This document shows positions 1 through 8,339 of a stretch of 57,500 bases of DNA, piece by piece (position 1 is the stretch's first letter; each line of letters starts with the position of its first letter). Source of the stretch: Symbiodinium natans. Taxonomy: Eukaryota; Sar; Dinophyceae; Suessiales; Symbiodiniaceae. The translations under genes and the position numbers were made by a program. Under the pieces are notes generated by a model. That model was not told where the DNA came from. It was given only the letters and a program-made list of their open reading frames with translations, and did not search any database. Location of the stretch: positions 350,001-407,500 of the forward strand of contig CAJNDS010001502.1 in the NCBI GenBank assembly GCA_905221605.1. Reading direction: 5' to 3'.

Positions 1-660
1 CAGCAGCTTCTCTCGGACTTCTGTTGCAGCCATTCTGTCTGTTGAAGACCGCAGGAACATCAATCTCCTGCACTCTCAGATGTCCCTTCTCCACTGTCCC
101 TGGGTCATTGACATGGGTGCTGCCCCACTTCAAGCGCGACAAGATGCGACGAGGGCCTGTCAGAACCACGTGCATGAAGAGGTCTGAAACCATGAAGCGT
201 CCCCCCTCCTTCCACCCACCCCAACTCTTTAGTTGGATGCCTGCGAGCTACAGGTAGCGGCGCGCGTTGCTGCCTCACAGGCGAGACGGTCACAAAGCGA
301 AGCTGTGTTGCCAATGCATCATGTAGTTGGCTTGCAATTTCCACTCCTTTCTGCTAGCAGCCACCACTCTTGGGGGAAAGGGGACTGACCTTCTCAAGAA
401 GGAGGTCTGAAGGGGTGGGGATGTGCCAGGCCTGGAAAAAGCTACTGCAGCGGCTGCAACTGCGGTTGATGCCGTCAATGTTGAAGGGTGCCTGGGAGTG
501 GGTTTAAAGGCTCTGCAACATGACCGAATGTAGAAAACATTGATGATGCACATCCCCTGCGCCAACATAAACAATCACGTAACCGCCCCGCGTGTATTTT
601 CTTCTGCTCGTCCTGCTCTTCCTCGCCCGACTCAGGTGTCGGTGTAGTAGATAAGCTCGA
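1..660 (-). CDS. Exons of an uncharacterised protein, 3' part cut by window start
   Basis: Three coding-like segments lie on the minus strand. Near 600-660 there is an acidic segment (TPESGEEEQDEQKK). At 432-491 a 20-codon exon begins after a TCCCAG acceptor and reads FNIDGINRSCSRCSSFFQ. At 1-183 an exon after the acceptor GGTTTCAG reads DLFMHVVLTGPRRILSRLKW, then continues through GHLRVQEIDVPAVF to the window edge. They follow the glutaredoxin-like exons in the same direction and may be the C-terminal part of that gene. I do not recognise the family. The exact junction between 432 and 183 could not be phased, so the link is inference. Confidence 0.45.
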
Positions 661-867
661 AAGTGCTTGCAGAATCGCCTTGCAAAGGGAATAAGGCGTA
701 GAAGGCTGCCAAGCTCTAGTGTTATGGGAAGCTCGAACCCGGCATCACGTGCAATGAATGACCTGCGATGACTGGATGACTACTGGTAGCTGTTTACGTC
801 CTCTTTTGAACCAATTGTATAGGTCGTGTCTGCGAAATTAGAGCCGCAAAAGAGGCAAAACAAGAAC

Positions 868-1553
868 CGATAGAATCGTCTTCATGTAGAAACGCCACCT
901 TTCCACCGGCCACGTGGACGCCATCGATGAAGAGCTGCGGCAGCACCTTTACCGCTTCGAATCGCTTCGACAAATTTAGGGTTTCGGGTTTAGGGTTTAC
1001 GCCTAAGAATTAAGGGCGACGCGCCTCTTCCCCTGCAAGCTGTGCTGTGATGTTGCGGATGCCTGGGTTCGTCTTCTCGTCGGTGCAATCAAAGGCCTTC
1101 ACTGTTTCCACTGCACTGCCGAACAAAGAGGGATGCGGCAACATCGGTGCCATGTGCTCAGCCGTGCTCTTTCCCATGGGTAGGTGTGTACGGGACTAGA
1201 AACGGTGCCCACTAATTTTGGCACCTCAAAGGACGCCTTGACACTTCAAACCTTGCCAGCCCAGTAATTAGTAGTCTACACTCCACTCTGCAGCATCGTA
1301 TCGTAGGAAGCCCCCCTCTTGTCCTTGCATCGCGCGTGCCTTAAAGGCCATGCCTCGCGTATCCAGCTCTTTGATAACCTGCGGGGGTTTAGGGTTTAGG
1401 GTTTAGATCTGGAGAATCCTGAAACGTTCTACGCATTCCCGGCAGCGACCCCGAACAGATCCGATCCATAGCCGCCCCTGCAAGCACCTTCCGTGCCAAG
1501 CGCGTCTTGGGCTTTGCCAAAGTTCCCTCCATGAAGAGGACGATGTGAAAATC
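868..1553 (-). CDS. Glutaredoxin-like domain lacking the active-site cysteine, four exons
   Basis: Exons at 1488-1553, 1340-1378, 1025-1096 and 868-964 join in frame (22, 13, 24 and 32 codons) using GT, GC and GC donors with AG acceptors. The product matches the monothiol glutaredoxin fold: strand HIVLFMEGT, helix LARKVIKELDTRGMAF, the middle AFDCTDEKTNPGIRNITAQL, and the cis-proline and glutathione-site segment LPQLFIDGVHVAGG. Where monothiol glutaredoxins have CGFS after a PK pair, this protein reads PKTRLA, so the catalytic cysteine is absent. Introns 965-1024 and 1379-1487 contain telomere repeats; 965-1024 is GC-AG. The domain probably keeps a binding or structural role (inference). PDZ exons lie just upstream on the same strand and may belong to the same gene. 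Confidence 0.7.
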
Positions 1554-1556
1554 CTC

Positions 1557-1763
1557 TTATAGTAAGAACAGCTTTCGAAGTTGGGCTTCCATGGACACCC
1601 GGAGGTTCATAGCACGAAGCTGGCCGTCCTGCAAGATTCCCTTTGCAATGTCCAGCATCGGTACCAAGTGATCCCTGCCTCGGCGTCTTTGCGCAAACGC
1701 AATTGACAGCAGGCTCGGACTTTGCGCTTCGTACGTATGTTCAACGCAACAAGCTACTTGCAA
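1557..1763 (-). CDS. Coding-like exon upstream of the glutaredoxin-like domain
   Basis: The minus strand is open over about 65 codons and reads as an amphipathic helix in its second half (VPMLDIAKGILQDG, then SMEAQLRKLF). It lies directly 5' of the glutaredoxin-like exons, in the place a linker would occupy. The junction to exon 1488-1553 could not be phased, so membership of the same gene is inference. Confidence 0.3.
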   Translation of the reverse strand: MQVACCVEHTYEAQSPSLLSIAFAQRRRGRDHLVPMLDIAKGILQDGQLRAMNLRVSMEAQLRKLFLL

Positions 1764-2109
1764 GCTCTACCAGCAGGAAGAAGTTACTGCGATTCGTCTG
1801 TGGGGATTAGGACCATTAGGATCTGAGCTTCCCGCGACCATTAGTGGTGAATTGCAGCATACCACGGCTGCCGTCCGGAACTCCCCAGCGGCGCACCTGC
1901 GCACGTCCCGCCCAGCAAATGAACGGTCCAGAAATGTCCAGAAGCGGAATACCGGGCCACTGCCAATGATCGTACGTATAGAGAGGCGCAGGTTGCCGAT
2001 GCTTTGACCATTTAGGCGAATTAGCAAAGGCAAAGACACCACAGGCACAGAGGAATCTTCGGAGAGATCCTATGGTGTTCTACTGCGTTGCACAGCCAAA
2101 GCATGTCAC

Positions 2110-2537
2110 GCGGGCCTCAAACTGCACGCGGCCTCCATGCTGTAGGTACCTTTTGACTGCCCCGCGAACTGCTCGCTGCGCCGCGGCATTGGATCGCACC
2201 TGAAACAGAACTGAGGGTTGAGGGTTTAGGGTTTCATTAGAGATCCTCCGACCCTACGCACCTAAAGCAGAATTGAGGGTTGAGGGTTTAGGGTTTTATT
2301 AGGGATTAGGGTCGGAGGATCTATGCAGCCTGGAACGACAAATCACAGACAGCCAGCTACTTTGAAAAAGGCACATGAAGGACCAAATGCTGCCGAAATC
2401 TCGCGAAGTCAAGCTCAGCGCGTTGAAAGTGTTGCACGCCACTCCAAAAGCTAAAAACAGCTTGGGGAGGCCTTGTGCCCATTGACAGTGAGGACTTCGT
2501 CACCCACACGCCAACCCGCGTTGAAGGCTTCTTTCCT
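2110..2537 (-). CDS. PDZ domain, two exons
   Basis: Exon about 2472-2537 reads KEAFNAGWRVGDEVLTVNGHK, and exon 2110-2199 (30 codons) begins after the strong acceptor CTGTTTCAG and reads VRSNAAAQRAVRGAVKRYL then HGGRVQFEAR. Joined in phase 0 through a GC donor and an AG acceptor, they give the PDZ core: GW.VGDEVL.VNG, the long alpha helix, and the last strand V.FEAR. PDZ domains bind C-terminal peptides and scaffold complexes. The 272-nt intron 2200-2471 contains two telomere-like tracts. A stop follows the last exon if the GT donor at 2109 is not used, so it is unclear whether the PDZ and glutaredoxin-like exons are one protein. Confidence 0.6.
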
Positions 2538-2774
2538 TGACCGGCACAGGCCGTTGCAAGGGGCTGTTTGACGATGTTGTCTCCATCGAAGAGGAACCCC
2601 TACTAGTACCACACTCAGTACTCTGTACCGGGCTCTTGTTAAGGAGCTTGATTTTTAAGTTACCATGACAAGAATAGGGTACTGTAACCATTTTCTAAGC
2701 TACTTTGCCCTACTATGGCAACTCGAACCGAAGTTACTTACCAAGGGGCATCGTCGGATTCCACATGATTCCAC

Positions 2775-2985
2775 ATGGGCTGTACGAAAATGGGGGACCC
2801 CCAATGTAGATCCCCAAATAGTAGGATTCCCTTATACCCCAATAAGGTACTTTGGGATCTTCCCCCTTATACTAACATTCCTTAATAAATTGTAGGGGGT
2901 ACAATAATCCCTGTTAAGGCCTGTTAGTAGAAAGGGGAACATCCCAAAAGGCAACCCGTTTTTTCGGAAACCCCCACATGATTCC
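2775..2985. mobile_element. MITE-C copy interrupted by a MITE-H insertion
   Basis: The outer element has the MITE-C end TACGAAAATGGGGGACC at left and TTTTTTCGGAAACCCCC at right. At 2852-2949 it is split by a second inverted-repeat element whose ends are TTTGGGATCTTCCCCC and GGGGAACATCCCAAAA, matching two other MITE-H copies in the window. The nesting shows that H moved after this C copy was in place. Confidence 0.6.
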
Positions 2986-3119
2986 AGAAGGCGAAGGCTC
3001 ATGACAACCCGGGACACCGTCTGCTTCCCGTGCACGAGATTTACACCTGGCCAAGATTTGTTGTCCCCCAATTACCAATTTCAGGGTCTTACAGGATCAT
3101 TTTTATTTTGATTAGTTTA

Positions 3120-3620
3120 ATTAATTATGTTGATAATATATCCAATACAATACAATATATAATATAATATGTTTTCATTATATTCTCTCTGTTCAGGAAC
3201 TGAGTGCGAACAGCTTGCTTAATTGGGCACTGTTGGGCTTTTTGGACCCATTCCATGCTGTGCTCAGAAGCGTTCATGGCCGCCCTGCGCGCGCCTAGGC
3301 GTCCTTTCGGGAGTGTCTCCATGACAATCGTGACCTTACTCGTTCATCGCTCCAATCTTCAGTTTGAACGTTTTGTATGTGTGTGTGTGTGTGTTGATGT
3401 GGTTGTTGAACTGCCTGCGCAGGATGCAGAATCGCATGTGGTATACCATGTATTGCCATACAGCAGGCAGAAAGTGTGAGCGACTTCATCACATGCTTGC
3501 CTGTCTTGCGCAGGAAACCCTGTCAAATGTCATGCAGCTTCTCTATTCGCTCAACAGCCCCCCCCCCCCATTTGCTCAAGAGCCCCCCAAACCACAGAAA
3601 GAATACTAATCCCCAGATTG
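3120..3620. other. AT-rich spacer, GT microsatellite and coding-like segment
   Basis: An AT-rich stretch (3105-3185) is followed by a minus-strand open segment (about 3200-3310) reading AAMNASEHSMEWVQKAQQ, and by a (GT)n run near 3375-3394 and a poly-C run near 3559. The open segment has protein-like composition but I could not place splice sites, so no gene is called. Confidence 0.25.
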
Positions 3621-3698
3621 CCCTAGCTAGGAAGAATCTGTTCATTCTTTGGGTGGTTCTTAAGCGCATAGTAGATTACTGTGGTGTTTCATTGCTGG

Positions 3699-3866
3699 GT
3701 TTAGGGTTTAGGCTTTAGGGTTTAGGGTTTACTGTGGGGGGGGGGGGGGGGATTTATTGATCCATTGCCTCCGGAGCGCGGTTTTGTAGGCTGGACTCTC
3801 ACCAAGTCCGAGACCCGTGGTCCAAGTCAGTCCTGAGGTTTAGGGTTTAGGGTTTAGGGTTTAGGG
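3699..3866. repeat. Telomere-motif tracts flanking a poly-G run
   Basis: TTTAGGG repeats at about 3699-3732 and 3838-3866 surround a 16-base G run at 3736-3751. No exon was recognised around them. Confidence 0.8.
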
Positions 3867-4075
3867 CTGACCATCTCCTTATACTGTTGCCGATAGTGTA
3901 TGGGTAGTTCTCTAGTCCAGGGCCCCTTTTTGGGTCTTATACACCCTTGTAAGAAGGACCCATCAAAGGAGAGAACTGCACATATCTCAGTATGGAATGA
4001 AGGAAGAGTCGCAATTTTAACAATGAACCATGCCTTCACTCCCAACGCAAAACCCATCAGTAAGCTCTAGTTACT

Positions 4076-4531
4076 CTAGTTTGAGGGATGGCGTTTGACA
4101 TTCGCAAAAAAGCAAGTCAAGAGGCTACGATGGGCAACAGAAGCCTTGTGAATAAACAGCTCTACCTGCCTTGAGAACCAAATGAACCCCAAAAGGGTTT
4201 TTGGTTCATACATACTTTAGTAGGAATTATGATAGTATAGGGTATATGACCCAACAGGTTTATGGTTCATATAGCGGGTATATGACCCCAATTTTAGGGT
4301 TCATTGGGTTTCAGGGTGGCTACTCCTGCAGTAAGACATGACAAGGACCCAATGTCTGGCCTGTCTGTTCGTCCACTCGTGACACGCGCAACCTGTGCTG
4401 CTCCCTAAACCCTAAACCTAAACCCTAAACCCTAAACCCTAAACCCTAAACCCTAAACCCTAAACCTGCAGCTTGTGCCCTAATTCTCCCGCAAAGGATA
4501 TGCCTGGGGCTGAGGAGGTGCTGAGGACCAT
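4076..4531 (-). CDS. Short gene with one telomere-repeat intron and one MITE intron
   Basis: Exons 4466-4531, 4324-4400 and 4076-4169 join in frame (66, 77 and 94 nt) to a 78-codon product starting at an ATG in GCCATGG context and ending in TAG. Fragments are SAPGISFAGELGHKLQ, QHRLRVSRVDEQTGQTL and QVELFIHKASVAHRSLL. A second frame also stays open across the same three exons and could instead continue the membrane-protein gene just upstream, but both readings need the same two introns. Intron 4401-4465 (65 nt) is almost pure TTTAGGG repeat, with GTTTAGGG as donor and TTTAGGGAG as acceptor. Intron 4170-4323 is GT-AG and mostly a MITE-B copy. Family unknown. Confidence 0.55.
4171..4312. mobile_element. 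MITE-B copy filling an intron
   Basis: The ends are ACCAAATGAACCCC and, inverted, GGGTTCATTGGGTTT. The interior has the family motifs TTTATGGTTCATA and GGGTATATGACCC. On the minus strand its end TTCTCAAG is the splice acceptor of exon 4076-4169. Confidence 0.75.
4401..4465 (-). repeat. Telomere array that is a complete intron
   Basis: On the plus strand this is CCCTAAA repeated about nine times, preceded by CTC. Read on the gene strand it starts GTTTAGGG and ends TTTAGGGAG. It separates two open exons in phase and contains stops if retained. Confidence 0.75.
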
Positions 4532-4672
4532 GGCACGCAGCAGGCGGCAGGAAAACCATTACGCTGCTACAAACTGACTCATGCACGTGGCAAATCCAGC
4601 CGCCGGCAAGGGCTGGGGATCTCGCGATTAGCAGCTGCTAGTGATTGCTAGTGTGATCTTCCTGTGACGCAC

Positions 4673-5099
4673 CTCGGCCCAGATGGGAGCAGCATTCGCT
4701 CCAGAAGAAACCTCAAGACAATGAGAAGCACGCAGAGTACCATTTTTTTACTACTCCTGACCATGCTCAGACTCACTGCAACAAGTAGCGTAAGGCCGGC
4801 GAGGCCGAAGAAACCGCACAAGGTCACACCCAACAGGGCCATGGCTCTATCGGCAGCTGGACCTACGCTTTCTCGTGGCCCAGCTTCGAGATACTGCTTG
4901 GGCGGATTTGGGGGTTTTGGATTTTAGGGGTGCCTTATTGGGGTCCCTACTAGAAGGGGATCCTACTATTTTGGGGTCGATCTTGGGGGGGGGGGGGGGT
5001 CCCCTATTTTCGTAAATCCCATGTGAATACAACGCCGGAGTCCTTTCGGCTCAGCCTATCATCACAATGCCCGCACCGTTGTGCTGCGACTCGGAATGC
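4673..5099 (-). CDS. Small membrane protein, three exons resolved
   Basis: Exons 5034-5099, 4777-4896 and 4673-4711 join in phase 0 (22, 40 and 13 codons). The first is cysteine/histidine-rich (VAAQRCGHCDDRLSRK). The second contains a hydrophobic helix MALLGVTLCGFFGLAGLTLL, likely a membrane segment. The third reads VSSGANAAPIWAE. Introns are 4897-5033, GT-AG and almost wholly a MITE-C copy, and 4712-4776, an ordinary intron with donor GTGAGT. The gene may continue downstream into the exons at 4076-4531. No family was recognised. Confidence 0.55.
4903..5022. mobile_element. MITE-C copy in an intron
   Basis: The ends are ATTTACGAAAATAGGGG (minus strand) and the related GGGGGTTTTGGATTTTAGGG. 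The interior has the family signature CTTATTGGGGTCC and GGGGATCCTACTATTTTGGGG. It includes an 18-base poly-G run. On the gene strand the intron ends CCGCCCAAG just beyond the element. Confidence 0.7.
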
Positions 5100-5437
5100 C
5101 TACATGGAAGAAATTAGCGACGCACTACTGCAAGGCTACTTGGTTTAGGGTTTAGGGTTTTAGGGTTGAGGGCTTGGTCTTTAGCCAACTACCTCAAGTT
5201 GTGTGCATCTTCGTAGCAGACCACTGGGCTTGAAACAGGTTTTCTTGGGAAGGCCCTGATCTTCATAAGCAAAAAAAGCTGAGAACGCCGAGAATCGTGT
5301 CATCACGATGTTGCGAGAGCATGCCCCAGAATGTGGGTCACAATTCCCGTGTTTTGTGTCGCCTTCGTGCCGGCAGATTCAGGACATGGCCACAGCGAGC
5401 GTTGCTCAGAATGAAGGTGGCCGATAAATTTATCATG

Positions 5438-5552
5438 TTAAACGTTGGGGTGTTTCTGATGTTTCCGTGCTCCCGCTCGACGTGGAGGCTTGTCTGTGGC
5501 AGGCACCCAGGCCATCCAGTTTTCGAGCTGCGCGGTGGCCTTCTCAATGTGG
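5438..5552 (-). CDS. Probable C-terminal exon, unknown protein
   Basis: After the acceptor CTGCTACTGCAG the minus strand reads HIEKATAQLENWMAWVPATD, then KPPRRAGARKHQKH, and stops at TAA. Composition and codon use look real. The region just upstream (5583-5650) is a telomere array. A segment at 5665-5760 is open on both strands (minus ALGGEEELVGDVDLGQ, plus VDIPNKLFFTAKRL), so the upstream exon could not be decided. Confidence 0.4.
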
Positions 5553-5583
5553 CTGCAGTAGCAGCTGGCCTGGGAGGGACTGC

Positions 5584-5832
5584 AACCCTAAACCCTAAAC
5601 CCTAAACCCTAAACCCTAAACCCTAAACCCTAAACCCTAAACCCTAACCCTAAATCCGAAACCCCAAACCCTGAAATGGCTTGTCTGGCCGAGGTCGACA
5701 TCCCCAACAAGCTCTTCTTCACCGCCAAGCGCCTGCAAGCCACCTCACTCCAACACCGCACTCTTGAAGTCTCCCTAAACCCTAAACCCTAAACCCTAAA
5801 CCCTAAACCCTAAACCCTAAACCCTAAACCCT
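5584..5832. repeat. Two CCCTAAA arrays around a coding-like segment
   Basis: CCCTAAA repeats at 5584-5650 and 5773-5832, about eight to nine units each, flank about 110 nt of open, coding-like DNA. This fits the repeat-in-intron pattern of the window. Confidence 0.8.
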
Positions 5833-8290
5833 TTCTGTGCGGCCGAAGCGCTCCAGAGGTGCACGCGTGCTCACGAATGCCTGACCGCATGCTTGGCATT
5901 ACTGAGAAGCTCTTGGAAGGCACATGGGGTTTAGGGTTTAGGGTTTAGGGTTTAGGGGTTTAAGGATTTAGGGTTTAGGGGGGGTTGAGGGGTTTAGGGG
6001 TTTAGGGTTTAGGGGTTTAGGGATTTAGGGGTTTTAGGGGTTTTAGGGGTTTAAGGGTTTAGGGTTTAGGGGTTGAGGTGTTTAGGGGTTTAGGAGTTGA
6101 GGGGTTTAGGGGTTTGGAGTATTGGAGGTACATGAGCTACCGCAGCTTCGTGCTGACAATCTCAGCACCAAGCTCGACCCACTGCACAATCTGCCATGGC
6201 CACGTTGCCGGCTTATCTAAGAAAAGGCTATGACTAGCATCTCTCCCTCATCACCAAACCTTGACTCTTGTTGTGATGTCTGGCCTTCCTTGCGTCAGCT
6301 GCTTCAAGCCAAAACCACAACATATACGTGCTACCACGCATGACCCATCTTTGATATCCTTGATCCTCGGCGATTCAGCTTCTGACGTATCGAAATCTTC
6401 GGAGATGGAACGCCAAGCCTAAGCAATTGCCCGTTCCTTCCAACGTGTCACCCCATCGTGAGCGACATGTCTGCCGAGGCCTCGGGCCGTAGGCCTCAGG
6501 GAGCATTTCTCAGTCGCTGCACCCCCAAACCCTCAACCCTAACCCCTAACCCGGCCCTAACCCCGAAACCCAAACCCAAACCCTAAGCCCTAAGCCCTAA
6601 GCCCTAAGCCCTAAGCCCTAAGCCCTAAACCCTAAACCCTAACCTTCTTCTCACCCTTTCTTGGGTATGGACTGTGGAACTGGCTGATGCAAAGTAGCCT
6701 ACAGTGCCTTCCAGCGAATGCACCCCCTATGAAGTGGATCTTGGATTGGTAACAAGTTTTGGACCTATTTGGGTTTAAGGTTTAGGGTGTCGGATGTGCA
6801 AACTTCACGTGGCCTTATCGTTGTGAGCATCCCATATCAAGCGAAGGTATCGAGTGATGGCAGCCTTCAGATGAGAAATCTCAGCATTTTCATCCCGGAG
6901 GGTGTTCTATACAAACTATGGGCGTGAGGGTTCCGTCCGTGAAGGTCTCTCCTCAACCAGAAAAGTGCACCATGTCCCTTCCCAGCGACCTTCCTCCTCG
7001 ATCCTAAATGCAAGCTGCACTGGGAAGGAAGCCCCCGACAGGTTCAAGAGGGCACCCTCAAGAAGAGGAAGCCCGATTGACAGATTGAAGATCAAAGTGC
7101 TCTGTTTGGCCCTTCCGGCCATACCCCGCCAGGCCATCCTGACAAAAGCTACTCCCCATGATTTCGCCGAACTGGCCGAGGCGGGTGGCGTAGCTTCAAA
7201 AGATTAAGGGCTCTTCTCGTTCTACGTTGGACATGCAAAGCCATCAGCAAACTGCACAGTAACACGGTCACCTGGCCGCGCAATCCGGGACATTCTTTTA
7301 TGCAAGCGATCTTGAAAATCGCCGTCGTCGCTGGAGTTCAGCGCTGTGAAACTTCATGGGCCCCAAGTCCATGCAGAGGCATTTGCGAGATTGTATGAAA
7401 GGTGCCTGACGAAGATCAGAATCACGTCCCAACTCCCTCTCGAATGCCGCACAGGCGTCTGCATGTGTGGATCCCGCGTGCATGAAACATGTTGGCAGCG
7501 ATCTGCGCATCCAGGTGCGTACGTCTTGTAGGCAGCAGTCAGAAGGGAGTTCTGCACAGCCCTGTTGCCACAACAATACCTATGAACACAAAGACCACGA
7601 GTTTTGTTCAACATGGTTGTGTTCGGAGGCGGCGAGTGGTCGCAGAAGTCCCACTGCGCTGCGGAGATGTGCTGGGTGAGACATCCATCCTTCCTCCGGC
7701 AGGGAGGAGGCTGGTGCGCCAATAGTTCGTGAAGTTTGCTGCCCAGACTGAGCTGCAAGCTTTTTGCTCTGCTGCCCTAGACTTAGAAAACCCAAAAGTC
7801 CAAACTTCACCCTCCTACTGGCAGTTGGCCTCAAATCTTCCCACCGTGCGCCTTGATGAACCTGAGGCTGCACCGGAGAGTCACATAGATCATAGATCCT
7901 TCGAGCCTACGAAGTTTGACACCCTTTTTTGGAGTCATATAGAGCTTTAATTCTAGAGTCATATGGAGTCTTAGTCAGTTCAGCTGCGTGTCCATGCCGT
8001 GCCGGTCATATTCTCGATCGAGGCTTCGAAGACTTCAGGCGCACGACTCGTGCAGCTTAAGGAAGTGTGAAGGGTTGTCTTCTGTGTGGTGTACACTTCG
8101 GTTTGATTGTCATCCTGCGTCCCAGATGCCAGAAAACGTCATACATGGACAGAAATGATGCAAGGCGAAGCGGAGATCATTGCCACAAGTATTGCAAACC
8201 TATGCGGCTGTGATCATGCTGCCTTACATTGCACCAAAACGAACGTGAGCTTGCAACATCTGGCTAAAATGTCCGAGCGGCACTGTCCAC
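5833..8290. other. Region with degenerate telomere repeats and unphased coding-like segments
   Basis: Telomere-derived repeats occupy 5926-6118 (TTTAGGG and TTTAGGGG mixtures) and 6528-6643 (CCCTAAG heptamers). Protein-like open segments occur at 5850-5920, 6125-6210, 6990-7130 (minus, SFPVQLAFRIEEEGRWEGTW) and 7690-7900, but strands compete and no consistent exon chain was found. The 3' end of CFAP184 may reach into the right part. Confidence 0.3.
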
Positions 8291-8339
8291 AGCATGCTTA
8301 TAGCATACGCCATGCACGCCACAAGACATCCTGGTATCT

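Noticed and set aside
3560-3600. Relict dinoflagellate spliced-leader (CCATTTGCTCAAG)
   Set aside because: It resembles the end of the spliced leader, whose expected form is CCATTTTGGCTCAAG, but lacks two bases and sits after a poly-C run; one weak match is not enough to call an mRNA-derived gene copy.
5926-6118. Chromosome end
   Set aside because: Tracts are short, degenerate, in both orientations and flanked by coding DNA on both sides across the whole window.
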